Under the pieces are notes generated by a model that saw only the letters and a list, made by a program, of their open reading frames with translations, was not told the DNA's origin and did no database searches. From Paractinoplanes abujensis (lineage in GTDB: Bacteria; Actinomycetota; Actinomycetes; Mycobacteriales; Micromonosporaceae), in NCBI RefSeq assembly GCF_014204895.1, contig NZ_JACHMF010000001.1, positions 2,914,001 to 2,978,000 of the forward strand: 64,000 nucleotides of DNA, written 5' to 3'. Both the position numbers and the translations under genes were made by a program. Shown here piece by piece: positions 63,174 through 64,000 of the stretch. Within the stretch, counting starts at the first letter, position 1, and each line of letters begins with the position of its first letter.

Positions 63174-63541
63174 TACGACACAACACCTATGCTCACGAAT
63201 GCGTTCGGCTGGACTTCGCAGGACCCGAAGGCTACGTAGGGGACTGGCAACTCGGTGACGCTTCGCGCTGGGCACCAGGTAGGGAAGACGTCCCCGCCTG
63301 GTTCGAACCCGGCGACGACCTGATCTCGTGGGGACACACCGGGAACGGGGACTTCCTCTTCTGGCACGTCCAGCCTGGCGCGGCGCCTGAGGTCTGGCCG
63401 GTGGTGTTCAAAGAGCGGGGACCGTTCTGGGAGCGGTACCGGACCGGATTCTGCACCGCAATGGCCGGCTTACTGACAGGCGAGATTCAATCCGAATACC
63501 TCAGCGACCCTCTCGGCGGACCTCACTCCTACAACTCTTGA
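63068..63541 (+). CDS. SMI1/KNR4 (SUKH)-like protein, probably N-terminally truncated
   Basis: A 157-residue frame starting DSDYKAFINTYGAGMVDDHI, the core SUKH signature (L..DYK.F...YG.G), followed by WAPGREDVPAWFEPGDDLIS and GDFLFWHV. Intact SUKH proteins have about 30-40 residues before this core. Here an in-frame TGA lies just upstream and only a TTG (63068) is available, so the 5' end seems lost. A likely former immunity protein. Confidence 0.65.
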   Translation: MDSDYKAFINTYGAGMVDDHISVCAPGAAEDWAELIRHNTYAHECVRLDFAGPEGYVGDWQLGDASRWAPGREDVPAWFEPGDDLISWGHTGNGDFLFWHVQPGAAPEVWPVVFKERGPFWERYRTGFCTAMAGLLTGEIQSEYLSDPLGGPHSYNS

Positions 63542-63628
63542 CGAGACCTAGGGCGCTGGGTCGAACGGACATGCGTTGCGGACGCTCACCCATGTCTGTT
63601 CGGGTGCGTCGCCGGTTGACTCGGAGGC

Positions 63629-64000
63629 ATGACGACTCGTGTGAACGACATCCTGGTTCTGGGCGCGACCGGCAAGACCGGGCGACGGCTGGTCCCCCGG
63701 CTACGGGCGAAAGGCGCCACGGTACGGGCGGCGAGCCGCTCGGGTGAGGTCACGTTCGATTGGACCAAGCCGGCGACCTGGCCCGCGGCCGTTCAGGGAG
63801 CCGGGGCGGTCTACCTGGTCGCACCCGACGATCCGGGTCCGCTGCCCGAGTTTCTGTCGCTGGCGAGCAAGAGTGTGCGCCACATCGTGCAGCTTTCCGG
63901 TCGCGGGCTGGACGCGGTGGACGGCGACTTCGCGGGAATGGCGACGGCTGAGCGTTTGGTGCGCGACTCCGGCGCCGACTGGACGGTCTTGCGCGCGAAC
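63629..64000 (+). CDS. NmrA-like NAD(P)-binding protein, N-terminal part (cut by window edge)
   Basis: The 124 visible residues show a Rossmann start DILVLGATGKTGRRLVPRL, a short substrate loop, IVQLSGRGLDAV, and ERLVRDSGADWTVLRAN, which match atypical SDRs of the NmrA/NAD(P)H-azoreductase type. Such proteins are redox sensors or quinone reductases. ATG with GGAGGC upstream. The remainder lies beyond the window. Confidence 0.9.
   Translation, partial: MTTRVNDILVLGATGKTGRRLVPRLRAKGATVRAASRSGEVTFDWTKPATWPAAVQGAGAVYLVAPDDPGPLPEFLSLASKSVRHIVQLSGRGLDAVDGDFAGMATAERLVRDSGADWTVLRAN

Overview
The window is very GC-rich, uses GTG (and some TTG) start codons freely, and its genes abut or overlap by ATGA/GTGA junctions. 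The gene families point to an actinobacterium: a furA-katG pair, an AftD-type arabinofuranosyltransferase with a DUF2613 neighbour, DUF3068, an ECF42 sigma factor with its YCII/DGPF partner, and an ABC sugar importer with no ATPase gene of its own. My inference is a member of the Micromonosporaceae (Actinoplanes-like). No phylogenetic marker is present to prove it, and I saw no rRNA or tRNA gene.

Layout. 1-0.85 kb: an SDR dehydrogenase cut by the window edge and a VOC protein. 0.9-14.2 kb: two nearly identical IS110-family elements in direct orientation bracket about 10.4 kb. That segment holds a PPOX-type flavin/F420 protein, a formaldehyde-dehydrogenase remnant, a Flp pilin, a degenerate GGDEF-EAL membrane protein, a DHFR-like reductase, the YCII-ECF42 pair, a hexapeptide-repeat membrane protein, and a divergent FadR regulator/D-2-hydroxyacid dehydrogenase pair. 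14.2-23 kb: a low-complexity repeat tract, a membrane protein, a helical-repeat protein coupled to an M16-like peptidase, an MFS exporter, a secreted glycosidase with a lectin domain, an LPXTG surface protein interrupted by an in-frame stop, and a methyltransferase.

23-36.3 kb looks like a cell-envelope glycan block: a secreted DUF4185/fibronectin III protein, a flippase, a GT-C-like membrane protein, DUF2613, a GT4 glycosyltransferase, AftD, an acyltransferase and a DUF3068 protein. 36.3-50.3 kb is mixed: a Nei-type glycosylase with an altered N-terminus, a CheY-like receiver, katG-furA, an MBL hydrolase, a DUF808 protein, a 1648-residue kinase-ATPase-GAF-GGDEF protein, an SGNH hydrolase, and TerC behind a yybP-ykoY (manganese) riboswitch. 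50.3-57.6 kb is a sugar-uptake operon: twin operators, a LacI regulator, a binding protein, two permeases, a GH130 enzyme and a secreted protein of alpha/alpha-barrel appearance. It would import and split an oligosaccharide, possibly beta-mannoside.

57.6-64 kb is accessory DNA. It holds a small membrane protein, a 56-bp tandem repeat array, an AraC regulator, and then a lower-GC stretch with a frameshifted PD-(D/E)XK-like gene, a small unknown protein overlapping a SUKH-type immunity protein, a dead IS5 transposase, two truncated genes and an NmrA-like gene cut by the window edge. This end looks like a decaying toxin/immunity island.
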